Below, piece after piece: positions 23,256 through 31,278 of a DNA stretch of 64,000 nt. Position 1 is the first letter of the stretch, and each line of letters begins with the position of its first letter. The stretch covers positions 8,659-72,658 of the forward strand of contig DATLNC010000259.1 in the NCBI GenBank assembly GCA_035536935.1. Reading direction: 5' to 3'. The stretch is from DATMER01 sp035536935 (GTDB taxonomy: Bacteria > Acidobacteriota > Thermoanaerobaculia > Multivoradales > UBA5704). The notes beneath the pieces were generated by a model, which was not told the origin of the DNA, searched no databases, and worked only from the letters and a program-made list of their open reading frames with translations. The position numbers and the translations under genes were made by a program.

Positions 23256-26127
23256 AGCGGACGCCGAGCTGCGCCAGCCGCTGCTCGCCCTGGAGCGGGT
23301 CGCCGGCGTAGGCGTTCGGGGCGCCGAGGCGGTTGAACACCGTCGGGTTCTCTTCGTTGAACACGTTGAACACCTCGCCGATCAGCTCGACTCCGAACTG
23401 GTTGGCGAAGGTGAACTCCTTGGACAGCCGCAGGTCGAGCTGCGAGAAGGAAGCGCCGCGCTCGGTGTTGACGCCGAGGCCGCCCGGGAAGTCGTAGGCG
23501 AAGCCGTCGCCGTTGAGGTCCTGGGCGACGAAGACGCTGTACGGCCGGCCCGAGCGGTAGCGGAACATGCCCGAGACGTTGATCCCGAGCGGAGCCCGGT
23601 AGACCGCGCTCAGGGTGACGCGGTGGCGGGCATCGGTGTTGAGCGGGCCGAAGCACTTGGAGCACTGCGGGTCGAGCGGGTTGGCCGAGACGTCGCGGCG
23701 GGCGCCGCCCACGTCGGCCTGGCTGCCGGCATCGGTAAGGCGGAACTCGTCGGCCCCGGCGAGGACGTTGCCGGTGGCCTCGGAGTAGGTATAGAAGGTC
23801 TGCATCTCGAGCTTGTCATTCACGCGGGCACGGGCGCTCACGTTGACGCCGGTGTAGTTGGCCTGTCCGTCGCCGTACCACAGCCGGAAGTTGCCGAACG
23901 GGAAGCGCCGCGTCTCGGTCGGATCCTGCACGCCGTTGCGGTTGGCGTCGTTGAACGGGTTGGCGCGGAAGCGGTAGGGGATGTCGCGGTAGTTGATGCG
24001 CACGCCTTCGATGTTGATGCCGAGCCAGCTGGTCGCCTGCCACGAGTAGCCGATCGAGCCCTGCGCGGCGTAGGGGGTGGCGAGCGTCGGCGAGGCGACC
24101 TCGTTCGGAGGCGGGATGTCGGCGCCGGGGAGCTGGTTCGGGGGCAGCGGCTGGCCGGGCTGGAAGAAGCTGCCGTCGGCGTTCTTGATGCCCGCGTCGT
24201 TGTGGTTGTTGTAGACCACGCCGTAGTTCGACTGCACGGCCGCGGAGGGGAAGAGGATGGTGGCATTGGTGTAGGGGAAATCGTAGTAGATGCCCCAGCC
24301 GCCGCGTAGGATCTGGCGGCCGTCGCCCTTGAGGTCGTAGCTGAAGCCGAGGCGCGGGCCGAGGTTGTTGTCGTCGTTCTCGAGCACGCCGCCCTTGCCG
24401 CCCTGGAAATCGCGCAGGTAGTACTCGTTGAACGCGGTCTGCTTCGACAGGTACTGCCAGATCGGGTTCGTGCGCTGGTCGAGGTCGAAGCCCTTCCAGT
24501 AGTCGTAGCGCAGGCCGAGGTTGAGCGTCAGGCGGTCGTTCCAGTAGATGTCGTCCTGGACGTAGCCGCTGTACTGGTCGACCGGGGTCTGTTCGCCGAA
24601 GAACCCGCCGAAGACGGTGATGTCGGTCACCGGCGAGCCGAGGCGGTCCTCCTTGAGGGCGTACTGGCCGGAGAGGCCGGTCGAGAAATCGCCGCCGAGC
24701 ACGGGCTCGTGGACGTAGTTGGCGCCGACCTTGAGCTGGTGCGTGCGCCCGCCGAGGGTGCGCGAGAAGCTCAGGTCGTCGCGGTACTGGTACTTCGTCT
24801 GGTTCGTGCTCTGCGGCGTGTTGATGTTCTGGCCGAAGTGCACGCCGGACGGGAAGTAGACGTTCGGCGCGTCGGAGTCGGCGGTGATCAGGTTTTCGAA
24901 CTTGGTGTACTGGAACAGGAACTCGTTGAGGGTGTCGGCGCTGAACTGCAGGGTGTGGCTGGCCAGGATCGAGCTGTACTCGTTGCTGATCGTGCCCAGC
25001 GAGTCGGGCGCCGCCAGCGGGCTCGCGCCGTATTTGTCGCTGTTCTCCTGGAAGCCGTAGCGCACCTGGAGGTACTGCGTGGGCGAGACGTCGAAGGTCA
25101 TCTTGGCGGTGCCGAGCTCGTCCTTGAACGGAATGGGCACGGAGGTGCCGTCGAGGCTGGGCAGGATGCCGTCGGTGTTGACGGTGTAGACGGTCTCGCG
25201 GTCGGTCTTCTCATAGGTGGCGAAGAAGTGGGCGCGGTCGCGGACGATCGGACCGCCCAGGGCGACGCCGTACTGCTTGCGCTCCAGGGGCTGCTTGTCG
25301 ACGCCGGCGAGCTCCTCGGACTTGGTCCGGGTGGCCAGGCTGTCGTCGCGGAAGAAGCCCCAGGCGCTGCCCTCGAAATCGTTGGTGCCGGTCTTGGTCA
25401 CCACGGTGAGGACGCCGCCGGTGGAGCGGCCGTACTCGGCCTTGTACTGCTGCGTCTGGATGTTGAACTCCGCGACGCTCTCGAGGTTGAAGTTCTGCAG
25501 CGCGCCGCCGATCGTGTCGTCGGTGTTGTCGCCGCCGTCGATCACGTAGTTGACGTTGCGGCCGATGCCGCCGTTCATCGCGACCGTGAGCTGGCCGGGC
25601 TTGGTCGGGTCGGAGTTGTAGGAGAGCGAGGTGCCGGGCGCCAGGATGGCCAGGTTGGCGAACTGGCGGCCGTTCAGGGGCAGGTTCTCGAGCTGCTCCT
25701 CGCTGACCACGGTGCCGATGCTGGGCGTGGTCTGGACGAGGGGGGCTTCGTCGACGACGGTGATCTGCTCCTCGACCGAGGCCGAGCTCATCTCGATCTC
25801 GATCGTGCGCGTGGTGGCGACGTTGAGCCGCACCTCCTCGATCGTGACCGTGGCGAAGCCGGAGAGCTCGGCCGTCACCGTGTAAAGGCCGATGGGGAGC
25901 GAGGGGAGGGTGACCGTGCCGTCCGAGCCGGACACGGCGACGCGGTCGAGGCCCGTGTCGTTGTTCCTGGCCGTGACGGTGACGCCGGGGAGGGCCCCGC
26001 CGTCCTTGTCCTTGATGTGACCGACCAGACTGGCGCCCGACGTCTGGGCGCTCGCGGCCGGCGCGAGGGCAATGATTGCCACCAGCGCAAGCAGGACCGC
26101 GAAAGCGAATGGTTTCTTCAAGCTCAT
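23245..26127 (-). CDS. Oar-like TonB-dependent receptor with carboxypeptidase-regulatory domain
   Basis: 960 aa from ATG 26127, which has AAGGAGG upstream; a longer frame to 26181 lacks any such signal. A signal peptide (AASAQ end) precedes a carboxypeptidase-regulatory-like beta domain (about 28-110), then a plug with NLPLNGRQFANLAILAPG and a long beta-barrel ending in an aromatic residue (RFSF). Outer membrane; the ligand is not known. This architecture is greatly expanded in Acidobacteriota, which supports the taxonomic inference. It lies 102 bp downstream of the sulfatase-fold gene. Confidence 0.93.
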   Translation of the reverse strand: MSLKKPFAFAVLLALVAIIALAPAASAQTSGASLVGHIKDKDGGALPGVTVTARNNDTGLDRVAVSGSDGTVTLPSLPIGLYTVTAELSGFATVTIEEVRLNVATTRTIEIEMSSASVEEQITVVDEAPLVQTTPSIGTVVSEEQLENLPLNGRQFANLAILAPGTSLSYNSDPTKPGQLTVAMNGGIGRNVNYVIDGGDNTDDTIGGALQNFNLESVAEFNIQTQQYKAEYGRSTGGVLTVVTKTGTNDFEGSAWGFFRDDSLATRTKSEELAGVDKQPLERKQYGVALGGPIVRDRAHFFATYEKTDRETVYTVNTDGILPSLDGTSVPIPFKDELGTAKMTFDVSPTQYLQVRYGFQENSDKYGASPLAAPDSLGTISNEYSSILASHTLQFSADTLNEFLFQYTKFENLITADSDAPNVYFPSGVHFGQNINTPQSTNQTKYQYRDDLSFSRTLGGRTHQLKVGANYVHEPVLGGDFSTGLSGQYALKEDRLGSPVTDITVFGGFFGEQTPVDQYSGYVQDDIYWNDRLTLNLGLRYDYWKGFDLDQRTNPIWQYLSKQTAFNEYYLRDFQGGKGGVLENDDNNLGPRLGFSYDLKGDGRQILRGGWGIYYDFPYTNATILFPSAAVQSNYGVVYNNHNDAGIKNADGSFFQPGQPLPPNQLPGADIPPPNEVASPTLATPYAAQGSIGYSWQATSWLGINIEGVRINYRDIPYRFRANPFNDANRNGVQDPTETRRFPFGNFRLWYGDGQANYTGVNVSARARVNDKLEMQTFYTYSEATGNVLAGADEFRLTDAGSQADVGGARRDVSANPLDPQCSKCFGPLNTDARHRVTLSAVYRAPLGINVSGMFRYRSGRPYSVFVAQDLNGDGFAYDFPGGLGVNTERGASFSQLDLRLSKEFTFANQFGVELIGEVFNVFNEENPTVFNRLGAPNAYAGDPLQGEQRLAQLGVRFSF

Positions 26128-26229
26128 ACTCTCGACCTCCTTATGGGAGTCTTCTGGATTGAAAAAGGAACGCAACTCCATTCCTGGAAAACCTCATTGA
26201 ACGGCACTCCAACCGTGTCCGGGCGGCGA

Positions 26230-28329
26230 TCACCTCCTCTGGTCCGGCGCGACGCCCGTCGCGCGGTTGGAAAGCCGGGCGAGCAGCTGCTGCGCGGCAC
26301 GGCGCTGTTCCGAAAACTGGGGGTCCTGCCCGGTCGCGGCCAGGAACTCCCGATAGGCCGTGGCCGCGGCTTCCGTCTCCCCCGCCATGTCGTAGGCGAT
26401 CGCCCGGTTGAGGCGGACCTCGTGGTACCGCGGGGCGAGACGGAGAGCCTGCTCAAAATAGGAGAGTGCGGCAGCGGGCCGATCCCGCTCCACTTCGAGG
26501 GTTCCGAGGCCGTTCAGGGGCTCCGCGTAGCGCGGAGCGGCGGCCAGGGCGCGGCGGTAGGCGTCCGCAGCCTCGGCGGGACGCCGGAGGCCGCGCAGGA
26601 CGTTGCCGAGGTTGTTCAGGGCGTGGGCGTTGCGGGGATCGAGCTGCGCCGCCAGCTCGAACTCCTGCCGGGCGGCGTCGGGCTTGCCCTCCGCGAGATG
26701 GACGATCCCCAGGGTGTTGTGGGCCTCGGGCCGCGAGGGGTCCAGGTGCATGGCCGTGGTGAGCGCCTCGCGGGCCTCGCCGGTCCGGCCGGCCTGCTGC
26801 AGGGCGGTGGCGAGGTTGTACCAGGCCTCGGGATCGTCCGGCGCGTCCTCGGCCGCCTGCCGGTAGAGCGGCACGGCGCGGTCGAGCTCGCCGCGCTCCT
26901 TCCAGGCCTGGGCCAGCTTGCCGCGGAAGACCGGGTTCTCCGGATCTTCGGCGACCAGGGCTTCCAGCTCGGACAGAGCCGTCTGGGCATCTCCCGACCC
27001 GAGCAGGTTGTGCGCCCGCTCGAAGCGCTGGAACAGGCCGACCGCCTCGACCGGATTGCGGCCGGTGCGCTCCCCCGTCTTCAGGGCCGGCTTCGTTCCT
27101 CCGCCGACATACCCGAGGCTGGCGAGCTTCGAGCGGGTCTCGGCGTCGGCGGGCAGCTTCTGGGTCTCGACGGCTCCTGACTCGATCGCGGCCAGCCGCG
27201 CGGCGAAGCCCTCTTCCGCTTTGGCTCCTTGGAGATTCTTCGACTCGTGCGGGTCAAGGGTCAGGTCGTAGAGCTCGGGCCTGGGCGAGGAGATGTACTT
27301 GAGATTGCGGCGGCGCAGGGCGGACAGCGGGCTCCAGCCGAACACGGCCGGGTACTGCGTCTCGGCATAGACATCGGCCGGTGCGGGCTCCTTGCCGTCC
27401 CGAAGCGCCGCGGACAGATCGCGGCCGTCCAGGGTTCCGGGCAGCGCTTTGCCGACCAGGCCGGCGAGGGTGGGACCGACGTCCACGAGGCTGACCGGCG
27501 TCTCGACCACCCTCGCAGCCATCCCCGGAGCCTTGACGAGGAGAGGCACGCGCAGCGTCGGCTCATACAGGAGGAGGCCGTGGGTCAGCTCGCCGTGCTC
27601 CCCGAGGGACTCGCCATGATCGGCGGCCACGGCGACCACCGTGCTTCCGGACAAGCCGCGGCGCTCCAGCTCCTGGAGCAGACGGCCGACCTGCTCGTCG
27701 ACCTTCGCGATCTCGCCGTCATAGGAGGGCGTGTAGGGGGCATGGGCGTCGTAGAGGTGGACCCAGAGGAAGAACGGCTTTCCGGTGTCCTGTCCAAGCC
27801 AGGTGAGCGCCCGGTCCATGACCTCCTGGCCGGGGCGTTCCGCTTCCAGGGCCACGGTGGCGCCGGGGGCGCGCTCGATCTCGTCGTCGTAGGTCTGGAA
27901 TCCCCTGCTCAGGCCGAACCGGCGGTCGAGCACGAAGGCGCCGACGAACGCGCCGGTGCGCCAGCCCTGGCTGGAGAGCAGGGTGGCCAGGGTCTCCTTG
28001 CCGTCCGGGAACGAGCCCGCGCCGTTGTTGCGCAGCCCATGGTGAGGCGGCAGCAGCCCGGAAAGCAGGCTGGAGTGGGAGGGGAGGGTCAGCGGCACCG
28101 ACGCGGAAGCCTGGGCGAAGCGGACACCCTCGGAGGCCAGCCGGTCGAGCCATGGGGTCTTGGCCGCGGCATAGCCATAGGAGCCGAGGTGGTCGGCGCG
28201 CACGGTGTCCAGCGTGATCAGCACCAGGTTGGAAGCGGAAGGGGTCGTCTTCTCCTGGGGTGAGCATCCGCCCAGGAGGGCCAGGCCCGCCGCAAGAGCC
28301 ATCAGAAAGGTCGGACGTCGCTTCAGCAC
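26230..28329 (-). CDS. Sulfatase-fold lipoprotein with C-terminal TPR repeats
   Basis: 699 aa. A lipobox LLGGC (C22) predicts a lipoprotein. The alkaline-phosphatase-superfamily domain (about 33-400) has the LVLITLDTVRADHLGSYGY metal site and VAADHGESLGEHG. The catalytic position reads PLTLPSHSSLLSG: Thr at 81 replaces the Cys of the C-x-P-x-R formylglycine motif, so it is unlikely to be a classical sulfatase and may be a phosphatase or phosphotransferase. From about 430 onward there are at least five TPR units (ARQEFELAAQLDPRNAHALNNLG). Confidence 0.85.
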   Translation of the reverse strand: MLKRRPTFLMALAAGLALLGGCSPQEKTTPSASNLVLITLDTVRADHLGSYGYAAAKTPWLDRLASEGVRFAQASASVPLTLPSHSSLLSGLLPPHHGLRNNGAGSFPDGKETLATLLSSQGWRTGAFVGAFVLDRRFGLSRGFQTYDDEIERAPGATVALEAERPGQEVMDRALTWLGQDTGKPFFLWVHLYDAHAPYTPSYDGEIAKVDEQVGRLLQELERRGLSGSTVVAVAADHGESLGEHGELTHGLLLYEPTLRVPLLVKAPGMAARVVETPVSLVDVGPTLAGLVGKALPGTLDGRDLSAALRDGKEPAPADVYAETQYPAVFGWSPLSALRRRNLKYISSPRPELYDLTLDPHESKNLQGAKAEEGFAARLAAIESGAVETQKLPADAETRSKLASLGYVGGGTKPALKTGERTGRNPVEAVGLFQRFERAHNLLGSGDAQTALSELEALVAEDPENPVFRGKLAQAWKERGELDRAVPLYRQAAEDAPDDPEAWYNLATALQQAGRTGEAREALTTAMHLDPSRPEAHNTLGIVHLAEGKPDAARQEFELAAQLDPRNAHALNNLGNVLRGLRRPAEAADAYRRALAAAPRYAEPLNGLGTLEVERDRPAAALSYFEQALRLAPRYHEVRLNRAIAYDMAGETEAAATAYREFLAATGQDPQFSEQRRAAQQLLARLSNRATGVAPDQRR

Positions 28330-28430
28330 GTGGGTACGGCCTTGAGTGTTTTCAGCCTCCGAAGAATAACGCGATCGGCTCCTCTCGGGGAAGTAGTTGA
28401 GGCTGTTCCATTTATTTGGATTTTCTCGAC

Positions 28431-28459
28431 TGGACGAGAAGGATAGGAGAGCCTACAAT
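28431..28459 (+). promoter_or_regulatory. Candidate promoter of the DUF4143 ATPase
   Basis: TGGACG (28431-28436), 17 bp, TACAAT (28454-28459). The predicted transcript would start at about 28466, almost at the first ATG (28465), which suggests either a leaderless mRNA or use of the ATG at 28492. Confidence 0.4.
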
Positions 28460-28464
28460 TTGGC

Positions 28465-29655
28465 ATGGCTCCCGCCAAAAAAGCAGGCAATATGGAGACA
28501 GTACCGGCGACGGTTCCACGATTTTTCCAGCCTCCCTCTACCCATTACTTCCTCTTCGGACCGCGCGGCACAGGGAAATCGACCTGGCTCCGTGAAGCGT
28601 ACCCGGATGCGCTCTGGGTCGATCTTTTGAGGCCCGAGGTCCACCGGCAGTACGCGGCGCGGCCCGAAAGGTTGCGGGAACTGGTAGCTGGAAACCCCGA
28701 CAGGCCCGTGGTCGTGGTCGACGAGGTGCAGAAGGCGCCGGTCCTCCTCGATGTGGTCCACGACCTGATCGAGACGCGGGCCGGTCCCCAGTTCATTCTG
28801 ACGGGCTCCAGCTCCCGGAAGCTCAAGCGGGAAGGGGTGGATCTGCTGGCGGGAAGGGCTCTCCTGCGGTCTCTTCATCCCTTCATGGCAGCCGAGCTCG
28901 GAGACCGCTTCCGCCTGGACTCGGCCCTCACCCGGGGGCTCGTCCCTCTTGTGTGGAGCTCGCGGGAGCCCGAAGAAGTTCTCAAAGCCTACGTGGCCTT
29001 GTACCTCCGGGAAGAGGTGCAAATGGAGGGTCTGGTGCGCCGGTTCGAGGGCTTCGCGCGGTTCCTGGAATCGGTCAGCTTCTCCCAAGCTGCGGTGCTG
29101 AACGTCTCGGAGGTGGCCCGGGAGTGTCAGGTCAGCCGCAAGACGGTGGAGGGATACCTGGAGATCCTGGAAGATCTCCTCCTGGCCTTCCGCATTCCGG
29201 TCTTCACCAAGCGGGCGCAACGCGGGCTCACCGCGCATCCCAAGTTCTTCTGGTTCGACGCGGGCGTGTTCGTCTCGATGCGCCCGGCGGGGCCGCTGGA
29301 CAGGCCCGAGGAGATCGGCGGGGCCGCCCTGGAAGGTCTGATCGCACAGCACCTGCGCGCCTGGATCGACTACGCGGGCGAGGACTTCGCCCTGAGCTTC
29401 TGGCGGACCAGGGCCGGCGCCGAGGTCGACTTCGTCCTCTATGGCCGGCACGGCTTCTGGGGCATCGAGGTGAAGCATTCGGCGACGATCCGCTCCGCGG
29501 ACCTGCGCGGGCTCAAGGCCTTCCGGGAGGACTACCCGGAAGCCGAGCTGCGCCTGCTGTACCGTGGCGAGGAAGCCCGTATCGTAGATGGCATCCGCTG
29601 CCTGCCCTGTGAGGACTTCCTCCGCGCCCTGATCCCGGGCCGGCCACTCCCCTGA
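28465..29655 (+). CDS. AAA ATPase with DUF4143 C-terminal domain
   Basis: 396 aa from ATG 28465; ATG 28492 is an alternative. The Walker A motif GPRGTGKST is at 32-40, and VVVVDEVQKAP forms Walker B. The C-terminal domain (about 200-390) is of the DUF4143 type, with a winged helix (LNVSEVARECQVSRKTVEGYL) and a nuclease-like core containing AEVDFVL and GIEVKHS (D-x-E-x-K arrangement). Such proteins are common accessory genes, often multicopy, with unknown substrate. It is monocistronic here. Confidence 0.88.
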   Translation: MAPAKKAGNMETVPATVPRFFQPPSTHYFLFGPRGTGKSTWLREAYPDALWVDLLRPEVHRQYAARPERLRELVAGNPDRPVVVVDEVQKAPVLLDVVHDLIETRAGPQFILTGSSSRKLKREGVDLLAGRALLRSLHPFMAAELGDRFRLDSALTRGLVPLVWSSREPEEVLKAYVALYLREEVQMEGLVRRFEGFARFLESVSFSQAAVLNVSEVARECQVSRKTVEGYLEILEDLLLAFRIPVFTKRAQRGLTAHPKFFWFDAGVFVSMRPAGPLDRPEEIGGAALEGLIAQHLRAWIDYAGEDFALSFWRTRAGAEVDFVLYGRHGFWGIEVKHSATIRSADLRGLKAFREDYPEAELRLLYRGEEARIVDGIRCLPCEDFLRALIPGRPLP

Positions 29656-29689
29656 CCTCTGATAGGATCGCCCCTTCAGGAGGAATGCG

Positions 29690-30223
29690 ATGACCAACGG
29701 CTATGACGAGGCCAGGGGCCAGCGAAACGTCCTCGAAAAGCTCGGCGACAAGATCCCGGGGTTTCGCGGGTTCCAGGACCGCGAGCTGCGGCGGGACGTG
29801 GACAAGATGCAGCGCGAGCACCTCTCCACGGAGCTGGGACGGCTCAAGGCGGCTCTGCGCGACAAGGCCCGGAGCTATACGGACGCCGGCAAGATCGGCG
29901 CCCTCTCCGCGTTCGACCGCCTGGACCGGCAGCTCGACGGGCTTTCCCAGGCCGTCCGCTTCTCCGATTACGGCGCGAGCGGACTGTTCGACGCGGTGAA
30001 GATCGGCGACGCGGAGCTGCAGCGCCTGTACGAGTTCGATCTTTCCGTGCTCCAGGACGTAGAAGACATCGAGGGGCTTGTCGCGGCCGTACCCGCCCCG
30101 GGCGGTGAGGATCCGGCCAAGGCCCTGGATCCGGTGCAGCATCGGGTGCGGGTCCTCGAAGACAAGTGGAAGCAGCGCGAGTTGGTGATCAGCTCGGTCG
30201 TCAAGACTGGCGCGGGCGACTGA
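29690..30223 (+). CDS. Conserved helical protein at the head of the SPFH/kinase operon
   Basis: 177 aa with an AGGAGGAATGCG leader. Charged and mostly helical, with no signal peptide or membrane segment and no domain I can name. It lies 17 bp upstream of an SPFH gene, itself 21 bp upstream of a Ser/Thr kinase gene, so the three should act together. A regulatory or scaffolding role in that unit is inferred from position only. Confidence 0.6.
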   Translation: MTNGYDEARGQRNVLEKLGDKIPGFRGFQDRELRRDVDKMQREHLSTELGRLKAALRDKARSYTDAGKIGALSAFDRLDRQLDGLSQAVRFSDYGASGLFDAVKIGDAELQRLYEFDLSVLQDVEDIEGLVAAVPAPGGEDPAKALDPVQHRVRVLEDKWKQRELVISSVVKTGAGD

Positions 30224-30240
30224 GGAGATAGGAGAAGACC

Positions 30241-31257
30241 ATGGACGTGATCCAGCATCAGGACCCCAGCGGCAAGACCCTGGTGGCGCGGTGGCCCGCC
30301 AACGGCACCTCGGACATCCGCCTCGGCAGCCAGCTCATCGTGGAAGAGAGCCAGCAGGCGGTCTTCTTCCGCGACGGCAAGGCGCTCGACACCTTCGGCC
30401 CCGGCCGCCATACGCTCGCCACGCAGAACATCCCGCTGCTGGCGAGCCTGTTCGGCATCCCCTTCGGCGGCAAGTCGCCGTTCCAGGCCGCGGTGGTCTT
30501 CGTCTCCACCAAGACTTTCATGGACCTCAAGTGGGGCACCAAGGAGCCGGTGCCGTTCCGCGACCAGGAGCTGGCCATGGTGCGCCTCCGCGCCTTTGGC
30601 AAGTACGCGCTGCGGGTGGTCAACGCCCAGCAGTTCGTCAACGGCGTCGTCGGCACCATGGGGGTCTACTCGACGGAGCGGCTGGAGGACTGGTTCCGCG
30701 ACGTCATCGTGGCCCGGCTGACCGACATCCTGGGCGAGAACCTGACCTCCGTGTTCGACCTGCCGCGGCTCTACGACGAGCTGGCCATGGGGCTCAAGGC
30801 CCGCGTGGCGGACGACTTCACCAAATACGGCATCGAGCTGGTCGACCTCTACATGGGCGCGATCACGCCGCCCGAAGAGGTGCAGAAGCTGATCGACGAG
30901 CGCAGCGGCATGGCGGCGCTCGGCGACATGAACACCTACCTCAAGTTCAAGACCGCCCGCGCCATCGGCGACGCCGCCCAGCAGGAGGGCGGCGGAGGCG
31001 GCAACGTGGCGGCGGGCATGGGAGTGGGCATGGGCGCGGGGATGGGCATGATGCTCCCCGGCATGATGCGCGAGGCCATGCAGAGCGGAGGGCAGAGCGG
31101 AGGGCAGAGCGGCGGACAGCAGGCTCCAGCCGCTCCCGCCGGCGGCGGAGCGCCTGCCGCGGCCGGAGCCGCGCCCGCCTTCTGCCACAACTGCGGGCAG
31201 AAGCTTGCGCCCGGCTCCAAGTTCTGTCCCTCCTGCGGCACCAAGGTCGGAGAGTAG
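30241..31257 (+). CDS. SPFH (band 7) protein with C-terminal zinc ribbon
   Basis: 338 aa behind GAGGAGATAGGAGAAG. The N-terminal two thirds form an SPFH domain of the YdjI/virion-core-like type (GTSDIRLGSQLIVEESQQAVFFRDG and following). A Gly/Met-rich low-complexity linker (about 255-285, MGVGMGAGMGMMLPGM) leads to a QSGGQSGGQ repeat and a C-terminal zinc ribbon CHNCG...CPSCG. There is no membrane helix at the N terminus. These proteins are thought to assemble into large oligomers at membranes. It is co-transcribed with the kinase that follows. Confidence 0.85.
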   Translation: MDVIQHQDPSGKTLVARWPANGTSDIRLGSQLIVEESQQAVFFRDGKALDTFGPGRHTLATQNIPLLASLFGIPFGGKSPFQAAVVFVSTKTFMDLKWGTKEPVPFRDQELAMVRLRAFGKYALRVVNAQQFVNGVVGTMGVYSTERLEDWFRDVIVARLTDILGENLTSVFDLPRLYDELAMGLKARVADDFTKYGIELVDLYMGAITPPEEVQKLIDERSGMAALGDMNTYLKFKTARAIGDAAQQEGGGGGNVAAGMGVGMGAGMGMMLPGMMREAMQSGGQSGGQSGGQQAPAAPAGGGAPAAAGAAPAFCHNCGQKLAPGSKFCPSCGTKVGE

Positions 31258-31278
31258 GCTCCCTGCGGAGGTGTCGGT

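Noticed and set aside
24709..27180. 823-aa plus-strand frame opposite the TonB receptor and sulfatase-fold gene
   Set aside because: Shadow frame: no start signal and no recognisable domain, while both opposite genes are clear.
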